DNA from: Rhodospirillaceae bacterium | Lineage (GTDB): Bacteria > Pseudomonadota > Alphaproteobacteria > MPNO01 > UBA2964 | Assembly (NCBI GenBank): GCA_002724505.1 | Contig: PBOV01000030.1 | Span: forward strand, 8,193 to 15,599 | DNA: 7,407 nt | Direction: 5' to 3' | Part shown: piece after piece, positions 1 through 6,701 of the stretch | Layout of the letters: each line of letters begins with the position of its first letter | How positions within the stretch are numbered: the first letter of the stretch is position 1 | Position numbers and translations under genes: made by a program | The notes under the pieces: model-generated | What the model was told of the DNA's origin: nothing | The model's input: the letters and a program-made list of their open reading frames with translations, nothing else | Databases searched by the model: none

Positions 1-1107
1 GCAACTAATATGGGCGTCGCGCGAATGAAGGAAAATGCTGATCGGTTTGGAGCTGAAACAGTGATTGGCGCCTTTAATGCAATACTCGACGGCGCTGCGG
101 AGGAGCTAAAAAAAGCTATTTCTGATTTGCCAGACGGAATATCGACGGCTGAAGGGTATATGGACGACGATGGCGTAGATCGTGATACACCTGTGAAATT
201 TGCCGTTAAAATTACCATTAACGGCGATAAGGCAATTTTTGACTACTCCGATAGCGGGCCTCAGGCGCGAGGTCCTGTTAATTTGCGCCCAGCCATGGTT
301 GAGGCTTGCACATTTTATTGTCTCGTTGGGGCACTGGGGCCACATGAGCTGCATTATAATGGTGGGATGGGTGATGTGGTCGAATTGAAATTTGCTCCTA
401 ATACGGTGACTAATGCATCTCCGCCGGCACCCGTGTCATCCTATCAAAAAGCTAACTTGCGTTTAGTTGACGTAATACTTGATGCAATGTCCAAGTTTAC
501 GCCCACGCGGGCAATAGCTGGATCTGGTTCCTCTGGATCTTTACTAATTTCATGGCAGGGTGGCGGACGGCCGGGACATTCAACCATGCAATATGAAATT
601 ATGGGCTCAGCTTATGGCGGTGGGTATGGCCACGATGGCTGTTCGATGACGGCAACCCATTTGTCTAATCTCCACATAACACCGATTGAAATCTTAGAGT
701 CAGAATACCCCTGCAGGGTTACAGAGATGTCGGTAATCCCGGACTCGGGTGGTGCGGGGGAGTATCGTGGTGGAGTGGTATTCCGCCGCAGATATGAATT
801 GCTTCAGGACGCTATCGTAGTGCGTCGTTATGAGCGAGCGAAGTTTCCCGCAAGCGGGGTTAACGGTGGCAAGAATGGTCAAGCGAGTAAATTTATAAAG
901 ATTAATCACAATGGATCTGAAACTGAACTCGAAGCTGCTGGTAAGTATGAAATGGTGGCGGGAGAAGGTTTTTATATGGAAAAGGCTGGTGGCGGAGGAT
1001 TTGGTGACCCGACAAAACGGGCCCCAGAAATGATCAAACGTGATATCGCTGAAGGTTATATCACACGAGAAGGTGCAGAGCGTGATTACTCATTCAAAGG
1101 TAAATAA
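1..1107 (+). CDS. hyuB: Hydantoinase B/oxoprolinase family protein (HyuB), C-terminal part, 5' end outside the window
   Basis: The frame is open from base 1, so the ATG at 10 is almost certainly internal. About 368 residues are present, whereas HyuB proteins usually run to 550-600, so roughly the first third is missing. Visible family marks are the stretch around residues 80-105 (YSDSGPQARGPVN, then a cysteine-containing segment), a Gly/Ser-rich core (GSGSSGS, then YGGGYGHDG), SGGAGEYRGG in the second half, and the typical tail GGGGFGDPTKR followed by a short helix and EGYITREGAERDY. HyuB pairs with HyuA in ATP-dependent cytoplasmic enzymes such as N-methylhydantoinase and 5-oxoprolinase, and relatives act in ketone carboxylases. 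The substrate cannot be read from this fragment. It converges on the minus-strand cluster and ends at a shared terminator, so it belongs to a different transcription unit. HyuA is expected upstream. The family call is secure; the substrate is unknown. Confidence 0.93.
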   Translation, partial: ATNMGVARMKENADRFGAETVIGAFNAILDGAAEELKKAISDLPDGISTAEGYMDDDGVDRDTPVKFAVKITINGDKAIFDYSDSGPQARGPVNLRPAMVEACTFYCLVGALGPHELHYNGGMGDVVELKFAPNTVTNASPPAPVSSYQKANLRLVDVILDAMSKFTPTRAIAGSGSSGSLLISWQGGGRPGHSTMQYEIMGSAYGGGYGHDGCSMTATHLSNLHITPIEILESEYPCRVTEMSVIPDSGGAGEYRGGVVFRRRYELLQDAIVVRRYERAKFPASGVNGGKNGQASKFIKINHNGSETELEAAGKYEMVAGEGFYMEKAGGGGFGDPTKRAPEMIKRDIAEGYITREGAERDYSFKGK

Positions 1108-1123
1108 GGTTTGATTGGGGTTC

Positions 1124-1156
1124 AAAAAAAAGGCCGGAGAGTTCCCCGGCCTTTTT
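1124..1156. terminator. Bidirectional intrinsic terminator between convergent genes
   Basis: A perfect GC stem, GGCCGG (1132-1137) with CCGGCC (1146-1151), closes an 8-base loop. It is flanked by an A tract (1124-1131) and a T tract (1152-1156), which extend the stem by five A-T pairs. Read on either strand, the hairpin is followed by a run of U. It lies 16 bases past the HyuB stop and 21 bases past the stop of the minus-strand receptor gene, so it can end both units. Confidence 0.92.
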
Positions 1157-1177
1157 AGTTTTAAGTTATTATTCTAC

Positions 1178-2230
1178 TTATTTTTTACCGAATATAAGAC
1201 CTCTCGCCCGCTTAACAGTAGCTTGCGGCGTGTCCATCAAATCATTAACAATTTTCTGAATTTCTATACCCGTAAGTGGATTAACTTCTAGACCACGCTT
1301 GTATGCATCTTTGATAAATCTCTTATTTTTTGTGATCTTTGCAAATGCAGCGCGTAAAGGTTTGACCAATTTTTTGGGTGCTCCTGGAGGTAAGACTAAA
1401 CCTCGACCCAAGACGGATGCTGATCCAAGCATCATGGCAACCTGTCTGTCTTCTTTATTCGGTAAAAACTCACGAATGAGGGGCACGTGTTCGATACCCT
1501 TCTGTTTTACGTAGCCGCTCTGGACCAATGGGATGGCGTAGTTATTTGTGCCTTTTTTCATACCTTTAAACCAATGCGGCTTGGCTGATATCCAAGCTGT
1601 CCAGCCAAGAGCTATACCGTGGACTTCGCCTTGCTCCATAGCAAGTTGCATTCTCCGGGATCCCTTGTAACCCTTAATGATTTTCATTTTTGTGCCTAGT
1701 AAGGCATTTAGAGTTGCCGGGATCAGAAATGTAGGGGAGCCTTTCCCGCTCGATGCCATAGTAATTTTTTTGTTCTTAAGATCTGCCATTGATGTGACAC
1801 CAGAATCTCTTCTTACGGCTATCGTGCTGTTCTGGCCGAACACTCTGCCAAGCCAAGTCATTTGCTTGCATCTGTATTTGACTTTCTTGGGACGCAAGAG
1901 TTCCGAAACGATAGACATTTCCGGAGGCATTAAGAGAGTTCTGCCATTTTTTGGTGCTACATTGTAAAAGAAGTTTGCGGCCTTAATTCCACCGGCGCCA
2001 GGCATATGTTGGACAACCATACTTGGTTTGCCGGGGATTACTTCGTCCATATGTTCGCCAAGTAGTAGCGAGGTTCGGCCGTAGGTGCCGCCGGAACCGT
2101 AACCGACTAGAATTGTAACAGTCCTACCTTTATATTCACTTGAGATGTCTGCAGCGGAAACCGGCGTCATGGCAGTTGCCATGCTGAGCGCGGTGATAGT
2201 GGTAACGCCTCCAATTAATTTTTTTAACAT
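1178..2230 (-). CDS. Periplasmic solute receptor of a tripartite tricarboxylate transporter (Bug/TctC family)
   Basis: This 350-residue protein starts with a clear Sec signal peptide: MLKK, a hydrophobic stretch to about residue 20, and VSA/AD as the likely cleavage site after residue 26. Bug-family marks follow: a first strand TVTILVGYGSGG (about 38-48), VVQHMPGAGGIKAANF (72-87), NVAPKNGRTL (90-99), WLGR (126-129), and a second-domain segment around GWTAWI (209-214). Such receptors catch carboxylates or similar small acids in the periplasm and hand them to TctA/TctB-type membrane subunits. The terephthalate receptor TphC is a known example from an aromatic pathway. The position usually occupied by Asp in the ligand loop (GGxYD in close relatives) reads GGTYG here, which may affect ligand choice. 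GGAGAG at 2240-2235 lies four bases before the ATG and supports this start. It is the last gene before the terminator. No TctA/TctB genes are visible, so it is either an orphan receptor or the membrane parts lie elsewhere. The ligand is inferred, not shown. Confidence 0.93.
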   Translation of the reverse strand: MLKKLIGGVTTITALSMATAMTPVSAADISSEYKGRTVTILVGYGSGGTYGRTSLLLGEHMDEVIPGKPSMVVQHMPGAGGIKAANFFYNVAPKNGRTLLMPPEMSIVSELLRPKKVKYRCKQMTWLGRVFGQNSTIAVRRDSGVTSMADLKNKKITMASSGKGSPTFLIPATLNALLGTKMKIIKGYKGSRRMQLAMEQGEVHGIALGWTAWISAKPHWFKGMKKGTNNYAIPLVQSGYVKQKGIEHVPLIREFLPNKEDRQVAMMLGSASVLGRGLVLPPGAPKKLVKPLRAAFAKITKNKRFIKDAYKRGLEVNPLTGIEIQKIVNDLMDTPQATVKRARGLIFGKK

Positions 2231-2278
2231 TTAACTCTCCAATTTAAAATTACCTCATTTAGCTTAATGTAATAGAGA

Positions 2279-2300
2279 TAAACAAAATTTTTATTGTTTA
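2279..2300. repeat. Short AT-rich inverted repeat upstream of the receptor gene
   Basis: TAAACAA (2279-2285) and TTGTTTA (2294-2300) are perfect inverted arms around an 8-base A/T spacer. The repeat lies about 50 bases before the receptor ATG in a 193-base gap that is strongly AT-rich. It could be an operator-like dyad or a weak stem in the mRNA leader. Such repeats also arise by chance in AT-rich DNA, so this is only a candidate. Confidence 0.25.
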
Positions 2301-2402
2301 GCCAGTTTAATTTTTAAAAACGTCTGATTAAAAAACTGTTTCCAGCTTTCATCAGAAATAACTTCTTTTCGTAAACTACTCCTTATCAATATGTTCCGAA
2401 AT

Positions 2403-2415
2403 AGCTAATTTAGCT
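2403..2415. repeat. Palindromic dyad just past the amidohydrolase stop
   Basis: AGCTAA and TTAGCT form perfect 6-base arms around a single central base. The dyad starts nine bases beyond the amidohydrolase stop codon, reading along the minus strand. With almost no loop it would not make a terminator hairpin, and no U tract follows. A protein-binding dyad or a chance palindrome are both possible. The rest of the gap, 2231-2402, contains no supported gene. Confidence 0.25.
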
Positions 2416-2423
2416 TTTGGGTC

Positions 2424-3473
2424 TTAGTTCAGCCCGTAAAGACGTTTAGAATTGTCGTCGAGAATTTTATCAGCTGACTGGGGAGCAACTTTCCCATCGC
2501 TTCTTAATTTCCGAAGCGCCTCAATCTCTGTGGAAGTGTCACTGTGACCATAGTCAGTTCCAACGACGATATTGTCGTCCCCAACAGAATTAAGGATATA
2601 ATCCAAATCGTCAGTGACCTGGCAGGCGATGAACATATTGTTATCGCCGAGTGGATCCGATGAAAGTTCGCGCCCAAGCCGATTTATCCGAAGCTCTAAG
2701 TCATTGAGCGCATATGGCACCCATTGGGCACTCAATTCTACAAAACCCCAACGGACTTTCGGGAATTTGCCGGGAATTTGATTGAATAGTAGATCATGAA
2801 AGCTGCCGACACCGGAAAGCTTGAAACGGTTAAAGCCAGGATCCGTTCTGTAAGCTTCATGGATTGTGAAACTAGCTATCCCCGAATGTAGACAGATTGG
2901 CATATCAAATTCTTCTGCCATTTTATATAGCGGGTAGAAGTAAGGGTTGGAGGGAAGTCGGTCAGTTTCCATGGCACGCACGAAAATACCGCAGGCGCCG
3001 TTATCCTTGCCGAATTTCAGCTCTTCCCGGACTTTATCCATAGCGTGGAGCGGTGGGCAAACGACCCAGCGGAGCTCTTGCGGCGCTGCTTTATTAATTT
3101 CTGCTAGCCAACGATTATAGCCCTTGCAAATCGCGTAATCGATTTCAGGGTTCGTTGTAAGGGGGCGTAAAAATAGCGTTGGATATAAAACTTGGACGTC
3201 GATTTCGAGCTCATGCATGTGATCAATGCGGGCTTGAACATCTCGCATTTCGCGAGATTCCGCTGCTGTATCAAGGCCAACATTCATCTGTTTATTATGA
3301 ATTCGGCCGTCAACTACCCAAAATTCTTTCATGATGTTCCCGCTGGAACCCTGAAGTTGTTCGCCTGTTGATTGTGTGACCACCATAGGCGCGAATTTTT
3401 TGTGCTCTGGGTCCATATGTTCCCATGTAATGGGCGTCTCGAGCACATGAGCATCTGCATCGATTGTGGCCAT
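2424..3473 (-). CDS. Amidohydrolase-2 family metal-dependent hydrolase or decarboxylase (ACMSD/GRDC-like superfamily)
   Basis: The 349 residues form a complete TIM-barrel protein of the amidohydrolase-2 type. The N-terminal metal motif is D-A-H within IDADAHVLE (D7, H9). It is followed by LHSG (H196), FHDLL (H226), the signature FPKVRWGFVELSAQWVPYAL (236-255, E247) and the C-terminal metal aspartate in GTDYGHSD (D307). The family includes the decarboxylases of aminocarboxymuconate semialdehyde, gamma-resorcylate and 5-carboxyvanillate, as well as hydrolases and hydratases of ring-cleavage products. The exact reaction cannot be read here. Next to a Rieske oxygenase and a dihydrodiol-dehydrogenase-like gene, decarboxylation of a hydroxylated aromatic acid is the most attractive guess, and hydrolysis of an ester, lactone or ring-cleavage product is the main alternative. 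There is no signal peptide, so it is cytoplasmic. AGGGAG (3485-3480), six bases before the ATG, is a good ribosome site. It lies 114 bases after the beta subunit on the same strand. Confidence 0.9.
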   Translation of the reverse strand: MATIDADAHVLETPITWEHMDPEHKKFAPMVVTQSTGEQLQGSSGNIMKEFWVVDGRIHNKQMNVGLDTAAESREMRDVQARIDHMHELEIDVQVLYPTLFLRPLTTNPEIDYAICKGYNRWLAEINKAAPQELRWVVCPPLHAMDKVREELKFGKDNGACGIFVRAMETDRLPSNPYFYPLYKMAEEFDMPICLHSGIASFTIHEAYRTDPGFNRFKLSGVGSFHDLLFNQIPGKFPKVRWGFVELSAQWVPYALNDLELRINRLGRELSSDPLGDNNMFIACQVTDDLDYILNSVGDDNIVVGTDYGHSDTSTEIEALRKLRSDGKVAPQSADKILDDNSKRLYGLN

Positions 3474-3587
3474 TTTGATCTCCCTAAAATTATTACACGC
3501 TATTTTTTTCGATTTTCTGCGACAGCATACCTATTTTTATTTAATAACCAAGCCACCAAGAGTTAAAAATCTTTAAAATATGATGCC

Positions 3588-4073
3588 TTAAAACGGTATG
3601 GCGAGGGGCTCGAATACTCCGTCGCAATTGATTAAGTCGACGCGTTTCCATGCGAGTTCAAAGGTACGTTTTTTTTTGCGCAATAGATGTTGGACTCGTC
3701 CTCCATAGATCGTTTGTTTGTCGAGACGAAATTCCATCATCTGCAAAGTGGAGTGAACAAGTATTTCGCCGGGAGTGTCGTGGTTTTGATCAATTTCTAT
3801 ATTTGACACAATGTGGACTGTCCGGCTTGGGGGCTTTTGGGCGTGAATTTTGGGATGGTTAAGCCGCGATAGGCGCGTCCGCATAAGGTCTTTGTCATCA
3901 AAAAAAAGAGAAACGGCTTTATATGGATCTTTTTGGTTAGGATAGGTTGGTACCCAGTAATACCCATCCTCTGAAAAGAGATTTGTCCACTCTTCGAAGC
4001 GGCGTTGGTCAAGTAAGCGAACCTCCCGGTATAAAAATTTTTCAATCTCATTTTCCAAGGTTGATTTTCCCAT
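3588..4073 (-). CDS. Aromatic-ring-hydroxylating dioxygenase beta (small) subunit
   Basis: This 161-residue protein has the NTF2/SnoaL-like cone fold of Rieske dioxygenase small subunits. It shows the usual N-terminal helix pattern (YREVRLLDQRRFEEW), then LFSEDGYYWVP, an FDDKDLMRTRLSRL segment and PPSRTVHIVSNIEI, followed by strand-rich sequence to the end. The length is normal for the family, which runs to about 160-190. The subunit carries no cofactor; it packs against alpha subunits, typically as alpha3-beta3, and can influence substrate choice. Its ATG lies one base after the alpha-subunit TGA (TGA-A-ATG) and no convincing ribosome site precedes it, so translation is probably coupled to alpha. 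This matches the need for equal amounts of the two subunits. Family assignment is strong. The sequence alone does not say which aromatic substrate is used. Confidence 0.94.
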   Translation of the reverse strand: MGKSTLENEIEKFLYREVRLLDQRRFEEWTNLFSEDGYYWVPTYPNQKDPYKAVSLFFDDKDLMRTRLSRLNHPKIHAQKPPSRTVHIVSNIEIDQNHDTPGEILVHSTLQMMEFRLDKQTIYGGRVQHLLRKKKRTFELAWKRVDLINCDGVFEPLAIPF

Positions 4074-4074
4074 T

Positions 4075-5379
4075 TCAATCTTTGTTACACATGAAGTCTA
4101 CCCAAGCGAGTTGCTGATTCCGGGCTCCGGATTCAGAGGTGCCACCAGATTCGTATGTGCCTTGATTGGTATCGCCGAATTTTTCGTTCATGCCTCGAGC
4201 TAAAACGACCCAGTCTGTACTTTGTGTTTTAAGACCTTCATGACAACGGACCCAGACCTCCATATCGTCTGACATGACCATGCCGGATGGAGAGTGGCTG
4301 TTATTATTGCTTCGCAGTGAGGCATGCCACATCTCCTCAGGCGCACCCTTAAGTTTCAACGGAATAATAATGTTTTCTGTGCAATCGACAGAGATGGGGT
4401 TCATTACCCGGATATGCTGTGTCAAGTGCTGGATGGACCAGTGAGGGTAAAAAATACTGTTATGAGTTTTAACCGTCATATTTTTTTCTGCATCCGCACC
4501 GTAGGCTTTTTCCATTGCCAGTCTGTAACGGTCATATACTGGCCCCTGATTTTTTTTATCCATGGCAAAGCGTCCCATATAAACATGGCCGTGGCGGTGA
4601 CCTCCCAGCGGAAGTTTTTCCCATTGGTCACTGAGCGTTTGGCTATTATTTAGCACTTTGACCTTTCCCGCTTCATCCTCTTCTGCTCCTTCGCGACGGA
4701 ACTGTTTACCGTCGTCATCTGTCGTTGAGACGTGTGTGAACATAATATGGTAGACGTCGGTCTGGTTCTCCATTTGAAGCTTCCAATTACCGTTGTAGCG
4801 GTATCGAAAAACGCCGGCACAAGCTTCAACTTCGCCGTCCGGCGCGCGGTCTACGAAGGCATCAATATGTTTTTTCATCGGGCCAAGAAACTCATCAATA
4901 TCGGGGCCATCGTTACTGAGGCTGCCAAAAATAAAGCCTCTATAAATTTCCATTCGAGGGATTTTTACGAGATCCAATTTTTCTTTCTCAAGAAATCCTT
5001 CTTCATAACCTTTCGGGTAAGGAGCCCCGACGAATTTGCCATCGGTATTGAATACCCAAGCATGATATGGGCATTCAAAGCGTTGGGTATTACCGCTTTG
5101 TTCCAAACAAACTTGAGCACCCCGGTGTGTACATCGATTAAAAACGACATGGATTTTTCTATCCCTGTCACGGCTTAAAATCACGGGCTGACGGGCAATA
5201 GTCGTTGTAATGTAATCACCTGCATTAGGGACCTGACTGGTATGGCCGACAAATAACCAGATGCGACCAAAAATGCGTTCCATCTCCAATTCGAAAACTT
5301 CAGGGTTGATGTAGAAGTCGCGATGAACTCGGTCGGCTTTTACCAGTCCGCGCAGTCCGTTGGTGTCAAATCGATCCAT
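4075..5379 (-). CDS. Rieske non-heme iron aromatic-ring-hydroxylating dioxygenase, alpha (large) subunit
   Basis: From the ATG at 5379 the protein is 434 residues, normal for the family. The N-terminal Rieske domain has C-T-H-RG and C-P-Y-H, giving [2Fe-2S] ligands C83, H85, C103 and H106 with 17 residues between H85 and C103. The catalytic domain has ENQTDVYHIMFTH, which supplies bridging D208 and iron ligands H211 and H216. The third ligand is probably D371 or D372 in SDDMEVW. All key residues are intact. The enzyme would use O2 and electrons from a reductase to cis-dihydroxylate an aromatic ring; the benzoate/terephthalate type of alpha-beta dioxygenase is the nearest group I can name from motifs. 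An in-frame TTG at 5400 could add seven residues, but it would sit only about 14 bases from the predicted transcription start and has no ribosome site. The ATG has a weak AGAG eight bases upstream and gives the usual family N-terminus. It is the first gene of the minus-strand unit. No ferredoxin or reductase is nearby. Confidence 0.94.
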   Translation of the reverse strand: MDRFDTNGLRGLVKADRVHRDFYINPEVFELEMERIFGRIWLFVGHTSQVPNAGDYITTTIARQPVILSRDRDRKIHVVFNRCTHRGAQVCLEQSGNTQRFECPYHAWVFNTDGKFVGAPYPKGYEEGFLEKEKLDLVKIPRMEIYRGFIFGSLSNDGPDIDEFLGPMKKHIDAFVDRAPDGEVEACAGVFRYRYNGNWKLQMENQTDVYHIMFTHVSTTDDDGKQFRREGAEEDEAGKVKVLNNSQTLSDQWEKLPLGGHRHGHVYMGRFAMDKKNQGPVYDRYRLAMEKAYGADAEKNMTVKTHNSIFYPHWSIQHLTQHIRVMNPISVDCTENIIIPLKLKGAPEEMWHASLRSNNNSHSPSGMVMSDDMEVWVRCHEGLKTQSTDWVVLARGMNEKFGDTNQGTYESGGTSESGARNQQLAWVDFMCNKD

Positions 5380-5420
5380 GATCAATACTCTGTAAAACAA
5401 GAATTCAACTATAGACCGGC

Positions 5421-5448
5421 ATCATATTTACTAATTATGGTGAGTCAA
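5421..5448 (-). promoter_or_regulatory. Sigma70-type promoter for the Rieske-amidohydrolase-receptor unit
   Basis: On the minus strand a -35 box TTGACT (5448-5443, 5 of 6 consensus bases) is followed by a 16-base spacer and a -10 box TATGAT (5426-5421, 5 of 6). Transcription would start near 5414, giving a leader of about 35 bases to the alpha-subunit ATG at 5379. It sits in the 94-base divergent gap shared with the dehydrogenase gene. Repeats of AATTAT at 5433 and 5462, with an inverted copy ATAATT at 5483, could mark a regulator site, but the DNA is AT-rich and this part is weak. Confidence 0.7.
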
Positions 5449-5494
5449 AATCGACATTGGGAATTATTTTTTGCCTGAACGGATAATTTGAAAG

Positions 5495-6688
5495 ATGGAA
5501 CACAAACTGAAACTAGGCATCGTAGGGTTGGGGCGCGGTTTCACTGTATTGCTGCCAACACTTATCTTTCACCCGCGTCTCGAAATTATCGCGGCTGCCG
5601 ATATACGAGCAGAGGCCCGCGACCGGTTTGAATTGGATTTTAGCGGCAGGGCTTTTGAGACTGTCGAGGAAATGTGCGAGAAGGCTGATATAGATGTCGT
5701 ATATATCGCGACACCCCATTTTTGCCATGCAGACCATGCCGTTGCTGCAGCTCGGGCGGGTAAACATGTTCTCGTTGAAAAACCAATGGCATTGAGCCTT
5801 GAAGACTGTACACGCATGATCGAGGCTGCCGCCTCCGAGAATGTTTATCTCTTAGTGGGACCCAGCCATAGCTACGACTTACCGATAATAGAGACAAAAC
5901 GGATCATTGATAGCGGTTCTTATGGCAAGCTTCATTTGGTCGCCGGCATTAATTACACCGATTTTATTTATCGTCCACGTCGACCCGATGAACTCAATAC
6001 CGCGCAAGGCGGTGGTGTTGTTTATAGCCAGGCAGCACATCAAATTGATGTCGCACGCTTTTTGTGTGGTGGCTTAGTCAATACTATCTATGCGACTACT
6101 GGGAATTATGACTCTTCTCGTCCTACCGAGGGCGCCTATAGTGCAATCTTAAAGTTTGTTGGTGGGGCAGTCGCTAACCTAACATTTTCTGGTTATGGAC
6201 ATTTTGACTCAGATGAATTTTGTGACTGGCGTAGCGAAACTGGAAAACCCAAAGACCCGAAAAATTATGGTGCTGCTCGGCGAACATTGGCTGCGTTACG
6301 TAGTAGTTCAGATGAAGGGAAACTAAAAGCAGATCGGGCATTCGGTGGGCGCTCCTCTTCTAAGCTTCCTAATTCTCCTCCGCAGGGCTTAACTCATGAA
6401 CATTTTGGGTTTTTAGTAGTCAGTTGTAGCGATTGCGATATACGTCCAATGCCAAGTGGCGTCCGGATTTATGCAAATGAAGAGACTATTGAACACCCAC
6501 TTAGACCTCCGGCGGTACCCCGTGCCGAAGTAATAGATGAACTAAGTGCAGCGATCTTGGATGGTGTCGCGCCTATCCATACTGGCGAGTGGGGACGGGC
6601 GACATTTGAAGCTTGTATGGCTGTGGTCCAATCGGCAAATGGCCAAGGCGAAGTTTCCTTGAAACACCAGGTCCCAGTGGGCAATTGA
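5495..6688 (+). CDS. Gfo/Idh/MocA family oxidoreductase resembling 4,5-dihydroxyphthalate dehydrogenase (Pht4-like)
   Basis: This is a complete 397-residue cytoplasmic NAD(P)-dependent dehydrogenase. The N-terminal Rossmann fold shows LGIVGLGRGF (7-16, dinucleotide loop), an acidic/basic turn AAADIRAEAR (33-42), and VYIATPHFCHADH (69-81). HVLVEKP (91-97) carries the family EKP lysine, K96. The C-terminal domain has GGGVVYSQAAHQID (172-185). The catalytic-type histidine H182 is kept, while the aspartate common at the position of S178 in sugar dehydrogenases is replaced, as I recall for the Pht4-like branch. The patterns RPRRPDELNTAQGGG, SGYGHFDSDEFC and PPAVPRAEVIDEL are also what I recall of that branch. 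Pht4 of the Pseudomonas phthalate pathway oxidises a cis-dihydrodiol to a catechol, so the likely role is rearomatising the Rieske product. It is divergent from the alpha gene, sharing a 94-base gap. No good ribosome site precedes the ATG; a weak GGA lies 11 bases upstream. The family call is firm and the substrate is inferred. Confidence 0.9.
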   Translation: MEHKLKLGIVGLGRGFTVLLPTLIFHPRLEIIAAADIRAEARDRFELDFSGRAFETVEEMCEKADIDVVYIATPHFCHADHAVAAARAGKHVLVEKPMALSLEDCTRMIEAAASENVYLLVGPSHSYDLPIIETKRIIDSGSYGKLHLVAGINYTDFIYRPRRPDELNTAQGGGVVYSQAAHQIDVARFLCGGLVNTIYATTGNYDSSRPTEGAYSAILKFVGGAVANLTFSGYGHFDSDEFCDWRSETGKPKDPKNYGAARRTLAALRSSSDEGKLKADRAFGGRSSSKLPNSPPQGLTHEHFGFLVVSCSDCDIRPMPSGVRIYANEETIEHPLRPPAVPRAEVIDELSAAILDGVAPIHTGEWGRATFEACMAVVQSANGQGEVSLKHQVPVGN

Positions 6689-6701
6689 AGGCTTTCCTAT
6701 G

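Noticed and set aside
10..12. ATG at 10 as the true start of the HyuB gene.
   Set aside because: The frame is open to base 1 and the family's N-terminal third is absent, so the gene clearly continues to the left.
2314..2352. A 12-codon minus-strand frame (ATG to TAA) between the amidohydrolase and receptor genes, with an AGAAG upstream, as a leader peptide.
   Set aside because: It is very short and lies in AT-rich DNA, with no run of regulatory codons and no attenuator hairpin after it. Chance explains it.
3474..3587. Internal promoter or terminator in the 114-base gap between the beta and amidohydrolase genes.
   Set aside because: TTGGTT with TATGCT at 16 bases is a poor match and no stem with a U tract is present. 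Only the amidohydrolase ribosome site (3480-3485) is convincing.
4324..5178. Plus-strand open frames of about 109 and 148 codons opposite the Rieske alpha gene.
   Set aside because: They lie antisense to a gene with every expected catalytic motif, show no recognisable family, and have no ribosome site.
5495..6688. Naming the dehydrogenase outright as pht4 and the oxygenase as phthalate 4,5-dioxygenase.
   Set aside because: The dehydrogenase looks Pht4-like, but the oxygenase is an alpha/beta type, unlike Pht3, so the substrate is not established.
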